A DNA stretch of 64,000 nucleotides from an uncultured Erysipelotrichaceae bacterium (GCA_902761625.1 CACWLH010000021.1:1-64000); one strand, 5' to 3'. Shown: positions 33,627 to 44,174, counted from the stretch's first letter. Notes: generated by a model not told the origin, from the sequence alone. Made by a program: numbers and translations.

Positions 33627-35507
33627 ATGGAGTTCAGTGTGAACCTTAATACAGAGCATACGTCAAAACCGATTTACTGGACATGCGAAGATTGCGGCTG
33701 TGAAGCGGCATTTTCGGGCAGCGGTAAAATGAGGTGTCCTTCCTGCGGAGCCTGGATGTCAGATGCGCAATACGAAAAAGTGAAGGCCGCGTTGCGCAGT
33801 ATGAGCTCATCCGGAGACATTTACGAAGATGCGCTGAACGGCATTGATCAGGAGCCGATTACGCTGCGTCCTGAACCGGATCTGCTCATACGGAATGGAA
33901 ATCTGGTCCGATATAACGGAAAAAAAAGGCTTGTTGTCATACCTGCTAAAGTAAGCTCGATCAGTCCACGTGCATTCAGCGGCTGTGATACCGTGCGCGA
34001 GGTCGTGATCCCCAATGATGTGAAAGTGATTCCCTACGCCGCATTTGAGAATTGTTCGAATCTGGAAAAGGTCACACTTTCACGCAATCTTGACACGATC
34101 GGGCCGGAAGCTTTCAAAGGATGCGGAAGGCTGAAAGATGTGAGCCTGACCCCGTCCGTCTCACGGATTGAAAGGAATGCGTTTTCCGGTGTGCAGTCTC
34201 TGGATTACGAAACGATGTTCAGTGATACTGCCGCACTCAACAAGCACATCCAGATCGAGGACAGCTGGCTGTCAGACAAATACAGCGAGGTGCTCAAGAA
34301 ACAGGCAAAACCGAAAAGGAAGATTCCCGTCTTCGTATATGCGGCTGCAGCGCTTGTGCTTCTGCTTGGCATCGGATATTTCGTCAAGACGAGAATTGAT
34401 TTCTCCAATCAGATCAAGATTGCACAATCGTATGCGGCATCGCGCCAATATGAAAAAGCGCTTGACGCATATATGGCTGCCGGCAGGATTTCACCAAGAA
34501 GTGACAAAGTCAAAAACGGCATGATGAGCGTATATATCGACTGGGGCAATGAACTGATGTATGCGGGCGATTATGAGGAAGCCCTGAAAAAATACAGCAT
34601 GGCTCCGGATTCAGCCGCACATGCCAATGACGTATATACGCAATGGGGAAACAGTCTTCTGGAAGAAGGAAAGTACGAGGAAGCCATTGATGCATTCACG
34701 CATCTGGAAGAACCGGCATCCCATATCGCCGAAGCATATATGAAATGGTCGGATCATCTGGCTTCAGAAGGGGATTACGAAGCGGCACAGAATGTGCTGA
34801 AAGAAGGGATTGAAAAATACGGGCTCAGTGAAGAACTGAGCGGGCATACTGAGAATATTGAATCTCAGAAATATATCAACGGCGTGAAAGCCTCCATGGC
34901 TGAAATCGCCAAAGATATTGATGCAGGAAAATATGAGGAGGCGCTCAGAAAACTGGACAATCTGGAAAGCTCAAGAAAAGATATCAACTATCACCTGGCA
35001 AATGATTATCCGCTGCTGGCGGATCTAAGCGGCACTCAATACAGCCGGATCGGTCTGTATACCAGCTCAGGCGGCCATTTCACCATCTACTATGGCGGCT
35101 ATGAGGAAAATCAGCGCAAGGGAACGGGAACATATCTTTACCGGTACAGCGGAGATCCTGAAAATGACAAATACAATTATGCCATCGGCAAATGGAACAA
35201 TGATGCCCCCAACGGCAAGCAGAGTATCTATTCCCGCGGCTATGAAGGATCCACCTGTATCAGAGATTCCATCACAACGGTCAATGTCGTCGACGGTGTT
35301 TACGACGGACAGGCTCAGGTTGAAGACAGACTGACCAACGTCAAATACACCGGCGAATATGATAACGGAACCATTGTGGTCCAGGGAACAGAAACGCAGA
35401 ACGGCAAAACATTCAAAGTGGTCTTTTACTCGGAAGACAAAAGAAACTGGCGATATTATGAAGATGAAAGCATGTACTCGGACAGATTCGCGATGTTCGG
35501 ATACTGA
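33627..35507 (+). CDS. zinc-ribbon / leucine-rich / TPR / MORN-like membrane protein
   Basis: The 626-aa protein has a zinc ribbon (CEDCGC and CPSCGAW, residues about 12-35) and BspA-type leucine-rich repeats (ISPRAFSGCDTVREVVIP, YAAFENCSNLEKVTL; about 105-190). A single membrane span follows (VFVYAAAALVLLLGIGYFV, about 235-253), then TPR-type helical repeats (YEKALDAYMAAG, YEEALKKYSMA, YEEAIDAFTHL), and a C-terminal MORN-like part (GGYEENQRKGTGTYLY, GKWNNDAPNGKQ). It is first in a long plus-strand run and may be a scaffold of the secretion machine. Confidence 0.75.
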   Translation: MEFSVNLNTEHTSKPIYWTCEDCGCEAAFSGSGKMRCPSCGAWMSDAQYEKVKAALRSMSSSGDIYEDALNGIDQEPITLRPEPDLLIRNGNLVRYNGKKRLVVIPAKVSSISPRAFSGCDTVREVVIPNDVKVIPYAAFENCSNLEKVTLSRNLDTIGPEAFKGCGRLKDVSLTPSVSRIERNAFSGVQSLDYETMFSDTAALNKHIQIEDSWLSDKYSEVLKKQAKPKRKIPVFVYAAAALVLLLGIGYFVKTRIDFSNQIKIAQSYAASRQYEKALDAYMAAGRISPRSDKVKNGMMSVYIDWGNELMYAGDYEEALKKYSMAPDSAAHANDVYTQWGNSLLEEGKYEEAIDAFTHLEEPASHIAEAYMKWSDHLASEGDYEAAQNVLKEGIEKYGLSEELSGHTENIESQKYINGVKASMAEIAKDIDAGKYEEALRKLDNLESSRKDINYHLANDYPLLADLSGTQYSRIGLYTSSGGHFTIYYGGYEENQRKGTGTYLYRYSGDPENDKYNYAIGKWNNDAPNGKQSIYSRGYEGSTCIRDSITTVNVVDGVYDGQAQVEDRLTNVKYTGEYDNGTIVVQGTETQNGKTFKVVFYSEDKRNWRYYEDESMYSDRFAMFGY

Positions 35508-35621
35508 TCAGATTCATGAAAGCGGTTTCCGGGTGTGTTGACAGAAATCGCCGGATATCAATAAAATTATTCTTAATCAATCGCTTTTCCCATAAGTAAA
35601 AATAAAGAAGGAGATCTCACT

Positions 35622-36218
35622 ATGTCATGGTCAAATCCAACCGAACAGGAAGCGGAAGATAATTATCAGTATTATAAAAACCGCTACAACAATTACGCAG
35701 CGGAAAAGGCGGCGTCTGAGAGGCGTGAAGCCAATTATGTCAGTCAGCGCAACCAGATGACGCAGCGGGTCAATGAGTACAGTTCGCAGAAATTGAATTT
35801 CGAACAGAGGCTCGAACAGATTGAATTGATCATCAGGATGCTTGAGGGGAGCACTACCGTCAATGATGTTCCTTCCATTATCACCAATGGTATCAAATCC
35901 ATCACACGTGTTGCGGAAATCTATCCGAAAGCGGTGATCATGAGCGGTGTCGCACCGGCTGCGATCGGAGAAATCTTCAAGGTGAAATCCGTTTTGGAGG
36001 ACCTGCATTCATCTGCTGCTCTGGAAAAATACAAGTCTGAGAAAACAAGACTTGAAACTGCAATTGCCAATCTGAAACAGCAGATCGCGGCTGCGGAAGC
36101 GAGCATCGGCAGTCTGAACAGTGCCATCAGCGCATGCAATGCGCAGCAGGCATCATGCCAGAGCGCGATGTATTCCAGCGCTTATGAAATGAATCATTAC
36201 AACAGATACAGAGGCTGA
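35622..36218 (+). CDS. coiled-coil protein of the T7SS-like locus
   Basis: The 198-aa product is helical: an N-terminal coiled coil (about residues 8-75), a middle segment that may touch the membrane (AVIMSGVAPAAIGEIF), and a second coiled coil (about 140-185). It resembles the small helical helpers found in T7SS loci but has no WXG motif. AAGGAGA precedes the ATG. Role unknown. Confidence 0.65.
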   Translation: MSWSNPTEQEAEDNYQYYKNRYNNYAAEKAASERREANYVSQRNQMTQRVNEYSSQKLNFEQRLEQIELIIRMLEGSTTVNDVPSIITNGIKSITRVAEIYPKAVIMSGVAPAAIGEIFKVKSVLEDLHSSAALEKYKSEKTRLETAIANLKQQIAAAEASIGSLNSAISACNAQQASCQSAMYSSAYEMNHYNRYRG

Positions 36219-36246
36219 TACAGAGGCTGTGTCAGGAGGGTGGAAA

Positions 36247-37149
36247 ATGGCTTTTTACAAAGATTTGACGTACTACATAAACAGGCATTTCGAAAATGCG
36301 TTGAATGTCGGGTGGGAGAAAGATCCCGAGCCCTTTGAGTACAGCCGCGTGTTTCATGATCGGCTCGGTGCTTATCTGAAACATACGGTATTGCATACAA
36401 GAGCGGCTGCGGATTCTTCCGAGATCGTATTCAAAGGGGCCAGATATCAGATCGGCTACGGTGAATTCAGAGTCATCGGAAGCGATGGGACCGTATATGC
36501 CTGTCCTGACACATTGATCGGAAAGGTGTTCGCCGGTGAATATAAACTGCCTGAGTGCTTCGTGGAAGCGGTGAATTCAGGCATGGATCCGGACAGCCTT
36601 GAATACAGACAATATCTCGGCAATTTCACGGCTGAAAAGTTCTGGGGCGCAGATGCGGATGTGCGTTCCCGGATGGAAGGCATCCGTGCCCTGATCAACA
36701 GCGGAAATCTGGAAAGTCTGAAAAAAAGGGTAGACGAAGACAGATCTATACTGCAGATGATGACAGATCAGGGATCAGTTCTGAACATGGCAATTCTCAG
36801 CGGCAAGGAGGACATGGCCCTGTATCTGGCAGATCAGGATATTCCGTTTGAACAGTTCAGCGGTCTCGAACTTCTCTACGCGATTGAAGCCGGCATGGAA
36901 TCCGTAGCGCTGAAACTGCTTGAGACGGATATCCCGATGGACAATCAGAGAATCGGGGTCAACCCGCTGTTCATGGCAATCCGCAGGCCGATGAATTCCG
37001 TTGCGAAGAAGCTGTTCCTCACCCGTAAGGATCTCAGCCTTACCTATAACGACATCTATGTGGGCAACTGCAATCTTCTGCAATGGACAAAACGTGCACA
37101 TAATGATGAAATGCTGCAGTTCATCATGAACCAATATCAAAAGTTTTAA
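36247..37149 (+). CDS. ankyrin-like repeat protein
   Basis: The 300-aa product has an N-terminal domain of unknown type (residues 1-130) and C-terminal helical repeats. The units read INSGNLESLKKRVDED, LNMAILSGKEDMALYLADQD, LLYAIEAGMESVALKLLETD and NPLFMAIRRPMNSVAKKLF, an ankyrin pattern. Such repeats usually bind proteins. The ATG at 36247 follows AGGAGGG; the upstream GTG at 36229 does not. Its TAA overlaps the next ribosome site region, suggesting one operon. Confidence 0.65.
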   Translation: MAFYKDLTYYINRHFENALNVGWEKDPEPFEYSRVFHDRLGAYLKHTVLHTRAAADSSEIVFKGARYQIGYGEFRVIGSDGTVYACPDTLIGKVFAGEYKLPECFVEAVNSGMDPDSLEYRQYLGNFTAEKFWGADADVRSRMEGIRALINSGNLESLKKRVDEDRSILQMMTDQGSVLNMAILSGKEDMALYLADQDIPFEQFSGLELLYAIEAGMESVALKLLETDIPMDNQRIGVNPLFMAIRRPMNSVAKKLFLTRKDLSLTYNDIYVGNCNLLQWTKRAHNDEMLQFIMNQYQKF

Positions 37150-37166
37150 TGGGAGGAAAACAGATT

Positions 37167-38750
37167 ATGGCAGACGCTATGGACATCTCTGAAGCCAGGT
37201 ATAATGCAGAACTGGCCTATTCGAATCAGAACTATGAGACTGCTCTGAAGTATTATCAGATTGTTCTGAACCAAAATCCCGCCGATTTGCAGGCTTTATC
37301 CCGTGCGGGTGCGGTCGCGGTAGTCCTGAAGAAGTACAAGGACGCATTGAATTATTTTGCCAAGGCCAAAGAGGTCGATCCGGACAACGGAGACAACTAC
37401 TTCAACTATGGCAATGCGTGCTTCTTCAACAGTGACTACGTGGGCGCTCTGGATTCTTACGTGGAGGCTGAAAAGAGAAAATGCAGCGAAGATGTGCTGC
37501 CCAGAATGTATTACCAGATGGCGCTTCTCTTCAGCTCACGTCAGGAAACAGACAACGCATTGATCTATCTGAGAAAATGCGAAAAAGCCGACAGCACGGG
37601 CATGATCGCACTGACCAAGGAATTCATTTCCGAAAAGCTCAAGATCTACATGATCAACAGAGACTATGTCAATGCGGAAAAGAGCGCGGCTCAGCTGGTT
37701 GCGGTTGACCCCACTGTTTACAGAAACTACGCGGTTTATTTCAGCCTGCTGATGGCCAGCAAGGATTATGACACTGCTGTCCGTGTGCTCGATGATGCGG
37801 AAGAATATGCCGTAACCGGAAAGGATGAGCTCGTGTCGATCTCCCTGCAGAGAGCGGCTGTTGAAGCTGCCCAGGCGGAAAATGATCCTGCGAACAGAGA
37901 TGCACATTATGCCAAAGCGATCGAAGCACTCTCAGACAAATATGCGGATCCGGAAATCACCAAGCTCCAGATTGTTCAGCTCGCCGCTGAAATCGGTGAT
38001 CTTTACTTCAAGTCCGGCAAATATGATGAAGCGATCAGCTGGACAGAGGGTCATCTGAAATATCCGGGAAGAAGACTTGCCGAAATGACTCAGGCACCCG
38101 CTGAACCTGAACCTCTGCTCGATGAGAATGTCGTCATTGATGATGAATATCTTGATCAGATTGCCCAGCGTGATATGGACATGATTCAGGAAAACATTGA
38201 CAACGGCTTCATCGGCGATGATCTCGGTGAATTCGCGGAAGTCGAATATGACGATGACGGCAATGAAATCCGCCAGTATGATCTCAGCGAAATCATTCCG
38301 GAAGAAAAACCTGCAGCAGAAGAGGTCAAACCTGTATCCGAGGAAGATAACAAGCCGTTCACAATGCCGACGGAATTCCGTGAGAAGATGTACTTCACAT
38401 TGATTTCCAGCTATCTGGCAAAAGATGATTTCGCAGGGGCGTCCGGCTATGTTGCAATTCTCAAGAACAGCGACAACAAGTATTACAAATATTATGGAAT
38501 GTATACAGAAGCTCTGCTGAGCAGGAAGCTGAACGAGCCGGCGGACAAAGTCAACCGCAAGTACTCCCAGGCAATCGCTTACTTCCGCAACAAGTCATTC
38601 GCTGATCCGAAGGACACACTTGCCGCGATCTTCAGAGCCAGACTGTATGCAGAAGAAGGAAAGGCTGCCAAGGCTGAGGAAATTGCGAACCTGCTTGCTG
38701 AAGAGGACCGCAATTCCGTTCTCAAGTATATGGAAAGCCTGAGATCTTAA
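37167..38750 (+). CDS. TPR protein of the T7SS-like locus
   Basis: The 527-aa protein is built of tetratricopeptide repeats (AELAYSNQNYETALKYYQIV, AGAVAVVLKKYKDALNYFAK, YGNACFFNSDYVGALDSYVE). An acidic, Pro/Glu-rich segment (about residues 310-410) interrupts them, and further repeats follow. No signal or membrane span is seen. TPR proteins serve as scaffolds or chaperones. The ATG at 37167, after GGGAGGAAAA, is preferred over an upstream in-frame codon. The WXG100-like gene follows 15 bp downstream. Confidence 0.8.
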   Translation: MADAMDISEARYNAELAYSNQNYETALKYYQIVLNQNPADLQALSRAGAVAVVLKKYKDALNYFAKAKEVDPDNGDNYFNYGNACFFNSDYVGALDSYVEAEKRKCSEDVLPRMYYQMALLFSSRQETDNALIYLRKCEKADSTGMIALTKEFISEKLKIYMINRDYVNAEKSAAQLVAVDPTVYRNYAVYFSLLMASKDYDTAVRVLDDAEEYAVTGKDELVSISLQRAAVEAAQAENDPANRDAHYAKAIEALSDKYADPEITKLQIVQLAAEIGDLYFKSGKYDEAISWTEGHLKYPGRRLAEMTQAPAEPEPLLDENVVIDDEYLDQIAQRDMDMIQENIDNGFIGDDLGEFAEVEYDDDGNEIRQYDLSEIIPEEKPAAEEVKPVSEEDNKPFTMPTEFREKMYFTLISSYLAKDDFAGASGYVAILKNSDNKYYKYYGMYTEALLSRKLNEPADKVNRKYSQAIAYFRNKSFADPKDTLAAIFRARLYAEEGKAAKAEEIANLLAEEDRNSVLKYMESLRS

Positions 38751-38765
38751 TCAGGAGGAACATAA

Positions 38766-39083
38766 ATGATTCTTGGTTTGGACATCATCATCGATGAGGA
38801 GGCGTTCAACACGGCTGTCAATGATATGCGCAGTCTGGAACAGAAGCTTCAGGCATTGAGAAACGACACGGAAGATATGATTAATACCCTGAAAACAGGA
38901 TGGGATACCCCGGCCGGACGCAAGTTTGTCGCTTCATGTGAGAAGAACCTGTACAAGCCGCTCGATGATCAGAAGCTGGTTCTGCAGCATATTTCTGACA
39001 CACTCAATGATTCGAGAACCGCCTACCAATCCGTATTTTCGGAATATCAGGATCTTCAGAATACGATCAAAAAGGCACAATAG
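38766..39083 (+). CDS. WXG100-like protein A
   Basis: The 105-aa protein is two long helices with a turn at TGWDTPAGRKF, matching the WXG100 fold with W-D-T in place of W-x-G. Such proteins are T7SS substrates and structural partners, normally forming helical hairpin dimers. CAGGAGG precedes the ATG. It is the first of three small helical genes before the ATPase. Confidence 0.75.
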   Translation: MILGLDIIIDEEAFNTAVNDMRSLEQKLQALRNDTEDMINTLKTGWDTPAGRKFVASCEKNLYKPLDDQKLVLQHISDTLNDSRTAYQSVFSEYQDLQNTIKKAQ

Positions 39084-39138
39084 CACTGCAAAGGGCTTTA
39101 TGCATAAAAAAAGGACATAAATCGGGAAAGGAGAAAAA

Positions 39139-39462
39139 ATGTCTACAATTCTTACACACGCAATTGTTCAGAATGTCAATGGAGCAGTTGATAATTATGT
39201 CAGCACTGCAACCGGACTGTACGGCGAACTCGAGGGAGTCATCAACACTCTGACAGCCAACGATTTCAACGGTGATGCCGCCAACGGATACAGAGAGTTC
39301 TTCACATCGAAGGTTACTCCGGCGCTCACTGAAAATCTGACAGCTCCTTCAAACTCACTGACAGCGAGCATCAAATCCATTATGGACACAATCGGACAGC
39401 AGCTTCTCGACACAGTTGACCCGCAGCTCGGCGACAACAACCGTAACCCGGGCGGACAGTAA
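39139..39462 (+). CDS. WXG100-like protein B (no tryptophan)
   Basis: The 107-aa protein has the same helix-turn-helix outline with the turn at NDFNGDAANGYREFF, where Phe takes the place of Trp. It ends in NNRNPGGQ, a tail nearly the same as SNRNPDGQ of the protein at 45729. That shared tail may be a secretion or docking signal. AAAGGAGAAAAA precedes the ATG. Confidence 0.7.
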   Translation: MSTILTHAIVQNVNGAVDNYVSTATGLYGELEGVINTLTANDFNGDAANGYREFFTSKVTPALTENLTAPSNSLTASIKSIMDTIGQQLLDTVDPQLGDNNRNPGGQ

Positions 39463-39493
39463 GCAGACCATCAGGATAAGGAGATAAAGGAAA

Positions 39494-39799
39494 ATGGCAG
39501 ACATTGTATTCAGATATGAACAGATGACATCAGCAGCAGGCCAGATCAGAGACATCGCAACAAGATATAAGGCTGCTGCAGATAACCTCCAGAGCGAATT
39601 CGCAGGTGCATGCGGCGAATGGGAAGGCGACAGTAAGGACGCCATGACCAGATTCATGACCATGGGTGTCAATGAATACACCGGCACAACAATTCCTCAG
39701 CTTCTCAACGGACTCGCTGACCTGCTCGAAGGCAACGCTGAGCAGATGAAGAGCGCTGACGCAGGCATTGCTGAGAATATCCCGTCCACATTAGGCTGA
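39494..39799 (+). CDS. WXG100 protein C
   Basis: This 101-aa protein has a clear central WEG motif (CGEWEGDSKDAM, about residues 41-46) between two helices, the classical WXG100/EsxA arrangement and length. The usual YxxxD/E tail is absent (it ends SADAGIAENIPSTLG). It is a probable secreted or structural T7SS component. Confidence 0.88.
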   Translation: MADIVFRYEQMTSAAGQIRDIATRYKAAADNLQSEFAGACGEWEGDSKDAMTRFMTMGVNEYTGTTIPQLLNGLADLLEGNAEQMKSADAGIAENIPSTLG

Positions 39800-39853
39800 T
39801 TCTGAAACAGAATATATCTTTACCGGAAACGATGTAAATAAGGAGAAATCATC

Positions 39854-40906
39854 ATGAGTGAAAATTTAGAAAAGATTGAAAATCCTGAAGTTGCGACAGC
39901 AAAAGAACTGTTCGAATACGAAATGACCGAAGTACTTTTGATGTTAAAAGGCGAATTTACGTCGATTTCCGGTAAGGATATGCTCAAGGAAGGCGATGCT
40001 TTCGTCGATGAGGAGAAACTGAGGATCCCGGATGTGGTATTCGCAGATGCGGATATCACACCGCCGGATGTCAAGATCCCCGAAACGAAGGCATTCACGC
40101 CGCTGACAATCCCTGAGCCTGCTATTGAAACAAAAGCTGCGGAAACAGCGGTTTTCGAAGAGATCAAAAAGCCGGAGCCGGTTCAGCTTGAAGAGGCTGT
40201 GATCAAACCTGTTCAGGTGAAACTGCCTGAGATTCCGGTGATCAATGCCTGGAAGCCTGTAACACCGCTCAAGGCTTCAACGGATGAGCGCAGTCCCGCA
40301 TGGGATATCGAAGTTCCGGCCGGTCATGTGGATCTTTCAAAGCTTGCCGCTTCTGAGAAGAAATTTGTTTCAATACCAGACCTTCAGACTGCAGAAAGCA
40401 GAATCAACAACGCAAAGGATGCGATGGCAGTGAACATCGCTCAGAATGAAAAGGTTTCCGTTGCGGTGAAGATGCCTGAACTGCCTGATACAGATGTGAG
40501 CGTGAATGCGCACGCAGCTGTTGAAGGCGGCACTGAGATCAAAGTTCCGGCAGATGTCCGGGTGGATCTTTCCGCTTTGAATACGGTTAAAACTCCCGCG
40601 GATGTTCGTGTGAATGTTCCTTCCGTACCGGCTGAAACAGGCTGGCAATTGAATTCTGAACTGCCTGGCGCAGATGCACAGAACATCCGGACAGATGCGG
40701 CTGTGGATCTTGACGCTTTGCAGAAAGCAACGGATTACAAAGCCGAAATCAGGAAAATCCCGGTGGCGGATGTGAAAGACTTCAGCTTTGAGATCAAGTT
40801 CACCCCGAAACCGAAAAACCAGGAAAAACCCGCATCCGTGATCGCAGCCGAAAAGGCGCTCGCTGAAAGCAAAACAGTGTTCACATACGAGGACATTATG
40901 AACTGA
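39854..40906 (+). CDS. Pro/Val-rich repeat protein of the T7SS-like locus
   Basis: The 350-aa protein is low in complexity, with many short beta-like repeats such as IPDVVFADADITPPDVKIPE and ADVRVDLSALNTVKTPADVR. It has no signal peptide or membrane span. It lies between the WXG100 genes and the ATPase, where T7SS loci carry secretion components, but it matches no known Ess/Yuk protein by eye. It could be a structural or substrate-chaperone protein. Confidence 0.6.
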   Translation: MSENLEKIENPEVATAKELFEYEMTEVLLMLKGEFTSISGKDMLKEGDAFVDEEKLRIPDVVFADADITPPDVKIPETKAFTPLTIPEPAIETKAAETAVFEEIKKPEPVQLEEAVIKPVQVKLPEIPVINAWKPVTPLKASTDERSPAWDIEVPAGHVDLSKLAASEKKFVSIPDLQTAESRINNAKDAMAVNIAQNEKVSVAVKMPELPDTDVSVNAHAAVEGGTEIKVPADVRVDLSALNTVKTPADVRVNVPSVPAETGWQLNSELPGADAQNIRTDAAVDLDALQKATDYKAEIRKIPVADVKDFSFEIKFTPKPKNQEKPASVIAAEKALAESKTVFTYEDIMN

Positions 40907-40925
40907 ACCGCCGGAGTGCCTTTAT

Positions 40926-43900
40926 ATGGAAAATAATAAAATACTGATTGAAGTCGAATTTTACTATAAAAACAGTAATACGAACAAAGGGCAGAGCTAT
41001 TGCATCGAGCTCTTTGTTTTACGTGACATCAAATTGAAACAGCTGCTGGAAGGAATTCAGTACGGTCTGGAGAAAATGGCAAGGGCAGACGGCAAATATC
41101 AGAAGATCTATGCGCGCTGCTTTGACATTCTTGAAAAGTGCCATCATTCAACTAAGACAACATCTGACGGCAGGACTTATTACAACCTGATCACATTCAC
41201 TTCCTATAATGACATGCTGGCGCAAAGCGCGGTTCACGGCGGCAACCGTTATGTATTCTTCAAGACTGACCTGAGCAAGCGGATCTGCGATCTCGGCTTC
41301 ATCACATCTTCCAAGATCGTCTTTGATGAAACCGGCACATTCATGCCGGCCGGCTCGCTTGAGACCAAATTCATCATCGACGCGTTCAATCCCAAGAAGG
41401 CAAGGGATATCTACTTCCCGGAATATAACATCAGCAACAGACAGATTTATCAGTTTGACGAGACCCCGGTGGATATTATTTCCCCGACCGAGCCTCCCCA
41501 GAAGCCGGAGGAAAGTCTGCTGAGTCTGCTGCTGCCGACAATGATCACACTCTTTATCATGGTCGCCGTGCGCGGTGTCGCATCATCAATGCTCGGCGGC
41601 GGTTTAATCATGGTTGCGATGACGGCTGCGATGAGTATTTCAGCCATCATCACAACGATTCTTTCTTTCCGGAAACAGAAGAAGAAATATGCGGCTGACA
41701 AAACGGAATGGATGGGACGCTATCAGAACTACATCGATGATCTGATTGCGAAGATCAAAACCAGACAGCACAACGATGTCAGAACAATGAACTGGCTTTA
41801 TCCGGATGTCTTCACATTGGTTTCGCAGAATGATGTCGGTGTTTACAGCCTGAACAATCATCTGTACAGCCGTGTGCCCCAGGATGAGGACTTCCTTTCC
41901 TTCAAGCTCGGTCTTTCCAATGATGTGCCCAACAAATTCGAAATCAAAGGCGAGTCTGAGAAGAAGATCTTCTCGGTCGCGGATGCGGCGATTCTCAAGG
42001 ATAATGCGGGTACTGACCGTCTTCATATTTATCTGAAGACAGATGAGGAAGAGGAAGAAAAGAAGAAGGCGAAGCAGCAGAAGAAGAATAAAAAGCAGAA
42101 ACAGCCTGTGCAGCCGCCGGCGGACCCCAAGCCCAACTATACCGTGAACCTCACGGAAATTCCGGGTGTGATTTCCCGCCGCTATAAGAATATGAAGAAC
42201 GCGCCGCTGATGTATTCTCTGAAAAACAAAGGTGCGCTGGGTCTGGTTGATATCAATATCAGCGAGATGTATTCAAAGGGTAATTATTTCATCAAGAGAA
42301 TGATCTTCGAACTCTGCTATTATCATTCTCCGGAAACCCTCCAGTTTGTCATCTTCTTCCCTTATCAGCGCAATCTTCTTGAAATGGAGAAGTATCTGGC
42401 CGGTATCAAGTGCATGCCTCATTTCAGAGGACTTTTCGATGACAAGTCGCAGTTCGTATTCAATTCCGAAAGTGCGAATATGGTCATGAGCAGCATGCTG
42501 ACACTGATGAACCACAGAGCTTATTCCGAAAATGCCGATGTTCAGCATCCTCATATCGTCTTTATCGTATTTGAAGAATTCGGACTGAAGGAACATGCCT
42601 TTGCTGAATTCCTTCCCAAAGCGCCTGAGCAGGGGGAAGATTTTGTCAATTCTCTCGGCCTGACCTTTATCTTTGCAAAAAAATACAAGGAATATCTGCC
42701 TGAATACTGTGATGATGTCATCGATCTGAACGAGAGTCCGATGAAGCTGATGCCCAGAAGAAACCAGCTTGAGGCGCAGGAATTTGTTTATTCTGAATAC
42801 TTCAACAAGAGCGCATCTGAAATCGAGTCACTGACCAGACAGTTCTATGTCAACAAGATTCTGGCTGACCGTTTCATGTCGGCGATCTATTATGCAAAGA
42901 TTGCTGAAAACGGAAAGGTTCCTTCCAAAGTCAGCATGTATGATCTCTTCCCGGATCAGAAACCTTCAACCATTGAATTCATTGAAAACAACTGGGGATT
43001 CGGAGCCAGCCACACCAGAGCGGATATCACCGAAACCCTGGCAACCCCGATCGGTCTGACCGAGACGGAAATCATCGATCTCGATCTTCACGAAAAGGCG
43101 GACGGTCCGCATATGCTGGTTGCCGGTACAACCGGTTCCGGTAAAACCGAAACAGTCATCTCATTCCTTCTCGGCCTGTGCATGAAATACAGACCGGATG
43201 AACTGAACCTGCTGTTAGTTGATATGAAGGGCGGCGGCTTTACCAAGAGAATCGGTTCGCTTCCGCATGTCGTCGGTTCAGTCACGGACGTTGACGGCGA
43301 TGAAAACGGCACCGGTGCCGAATACATGCTGCGCAGATTCCTGAACGCGATGTCTTCTGAGATCAAGCGCAGAAAGATTCTGTTCAATAAGATGAAAGTC
43401 GACAGCATCGACGCTTATATCGACGCATGCAGAGACATCAAGACGCATATTGAGAAAAAACAGATTCCGCAGGCGGAAGTCAATGAAGTGATCAGTATCG
43501 CCAGGAACAAGCCGCTTTCCCATCTGATTCTGGTTGTCGACGAATTCACCGAACTGAAGCGGTTCACAACCGAAAACAACGACATCGACTTCATGGGTGA
43601 AATCACAACGCTCGCCCGAGTCGGCCGAAGCCTCGGTTTCCATATCATTCTGATTTCGCAGAACATTGAAGGCGCCATCACGGATGATATCCGTGTCAAC
43701 TCCAAGTCAAGACTCTGTCTCAAGGTTGCCACAAAGCAGGCTTCGAAAGATATGCTGGGAACAGATGTTGCGGCAGCGCCGAGCATGCCCGGCAACGGCC
43801 GTGCCTACCTGTTAGTGGGAACCGGCTCCAAGTTTGAATACTTCCAGTCCGGTTACTCAGGCGCAAGCTCGATTGAAGATGCGCCGATTGACATCACACT

Positions 43901-44174
43901 GGCAAGCAAGACCGGCGGATATTCACGTTTCTACCGTTCAACCAAGGATAACAAGAAACTGATTGAACAGATTGATAAACTCAACAAGTCAGGAGAACTC
44001 AAGACACAGCTGGAGGAAATCGTTACAAATATCGATCTGTGCTTCCGCAAGAATGAAAAGCAGATCAATCCTCCTCATATCATCTTCCGTTCACCGCTGC
44101 CCAGAAACATCATTTATGATGAGGCAACACATAAACCTGTTGAGATTGAAGCAAAGGATGGTGCTGGCGCATGA
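40926..44174 (+). CDS. EssC/YukB-type FtsK-SpoIIIE ATPase, N-terminal subunit
   Basis: The 1082-aa protein corresponds to the N-terminal two-thirds of EssC. Residues about 1-50 (ILIEVEFYYKN, YCIELFVLRDIKLKQLLEG) look like a ubiquitin-like beta-grasp domain of the YukD/EsaB type; no FHA domain is seen. Two membrane spans lie near residues 198-245. A first degenerate ATPase-like region follows, then a full FtsK domain with Walker A GTTGSGKT (about residue 733) and Walker B LILVVDEF (about 865). It should be the motor of the secretion system. Its TGA overlaps the next ATG by 4 nt. Confidence 0.9.
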   Translation: MENNKILIEVEFYYKNSNTNKGQSYCIELFVLRDIKLKQLLEGIQYGLEKMARADGKYQKIYARCFDILEKCHHSTKTTSDGRTYYNLITFTSYNDMLAQSAVHGGNRYVFFKTDLSKRICDLGFITSSKIVFDETGTFMPAGSLETKFIIDAFNPKKARDIYFPEYNISNRQIYQFDETPVDIISPTEPPQKPEESLLSLLLPTMITLFIMVAVRGVASSMLGGGLIMVAMTAAMSISAIITTILSFRKQKKKYAADKTEWMGRYQNYIDDLIAKIKTRQHNDVRTMNWLYPDVFTLVSQNDVGVYSLNNHLYSRVPQDEDFLSFKLGLSNDVPNKFEIKGESEKKIFSVADAAILKDNAGTDRLHIYLKTDEEEEEKKKAKQQKKNKKQKQPVQPPADPKPNYTVNLTEIPGVISRRYKNMKNAPLMYSLKNKGALGLVDINISEMYSKGNYFIKRMIFELCYYHSPETLQFVIFFPYQRNLLEMEKYLAGIKCMPHFRGLFDDKSQFVFNSESANMVMSSMLTLMNHRAYSENADVQHPHIVFIVFEEFGLKEHAFAEFLPKAPEQGEDFVNSLGLTFIFAKKYKEYLPEYCDDVIDLNESPMKLMPRRNQLEAQEFVYSEYFNKSASEIESLTRQFYVNKILADRFMSAIYYAKIAENGKVPSKVSMYDLFPDQKPSTIEFIENNWGFGASHTRADITETLATPIGLTETEIIDLDLHEKADGPHMLVAGTTGSGKTETVISFLLGLCMKYRPDELNLLLVDMKGGGFTKRIGSLPHVVGSVTDVDGDENGTGAEYMLRRFLNAMSSEIKRRKILFNKMKVDSIDAYIDACRDIKTHIEKKQIPQAEVNEVISIARNKPLSHLILVVDEFTELKRFTTENNDIDFMGEITTLARVGRSLGFHIILISQNIEGAITDDIRVNSKSRLCLKVATKQASKDMLGTDVAAAPSMPGNGRAYLLVGTGSKFEYFQSGYSGASSIEDAPIDITLASKTGGYSRFYRSTKDNKKLIEQIDKLNKSGELKTQLEEIVTNIDLCFRKNEKQINPPHIIFRSPLPRNIIYDEATHKPVEIEAKDGAGA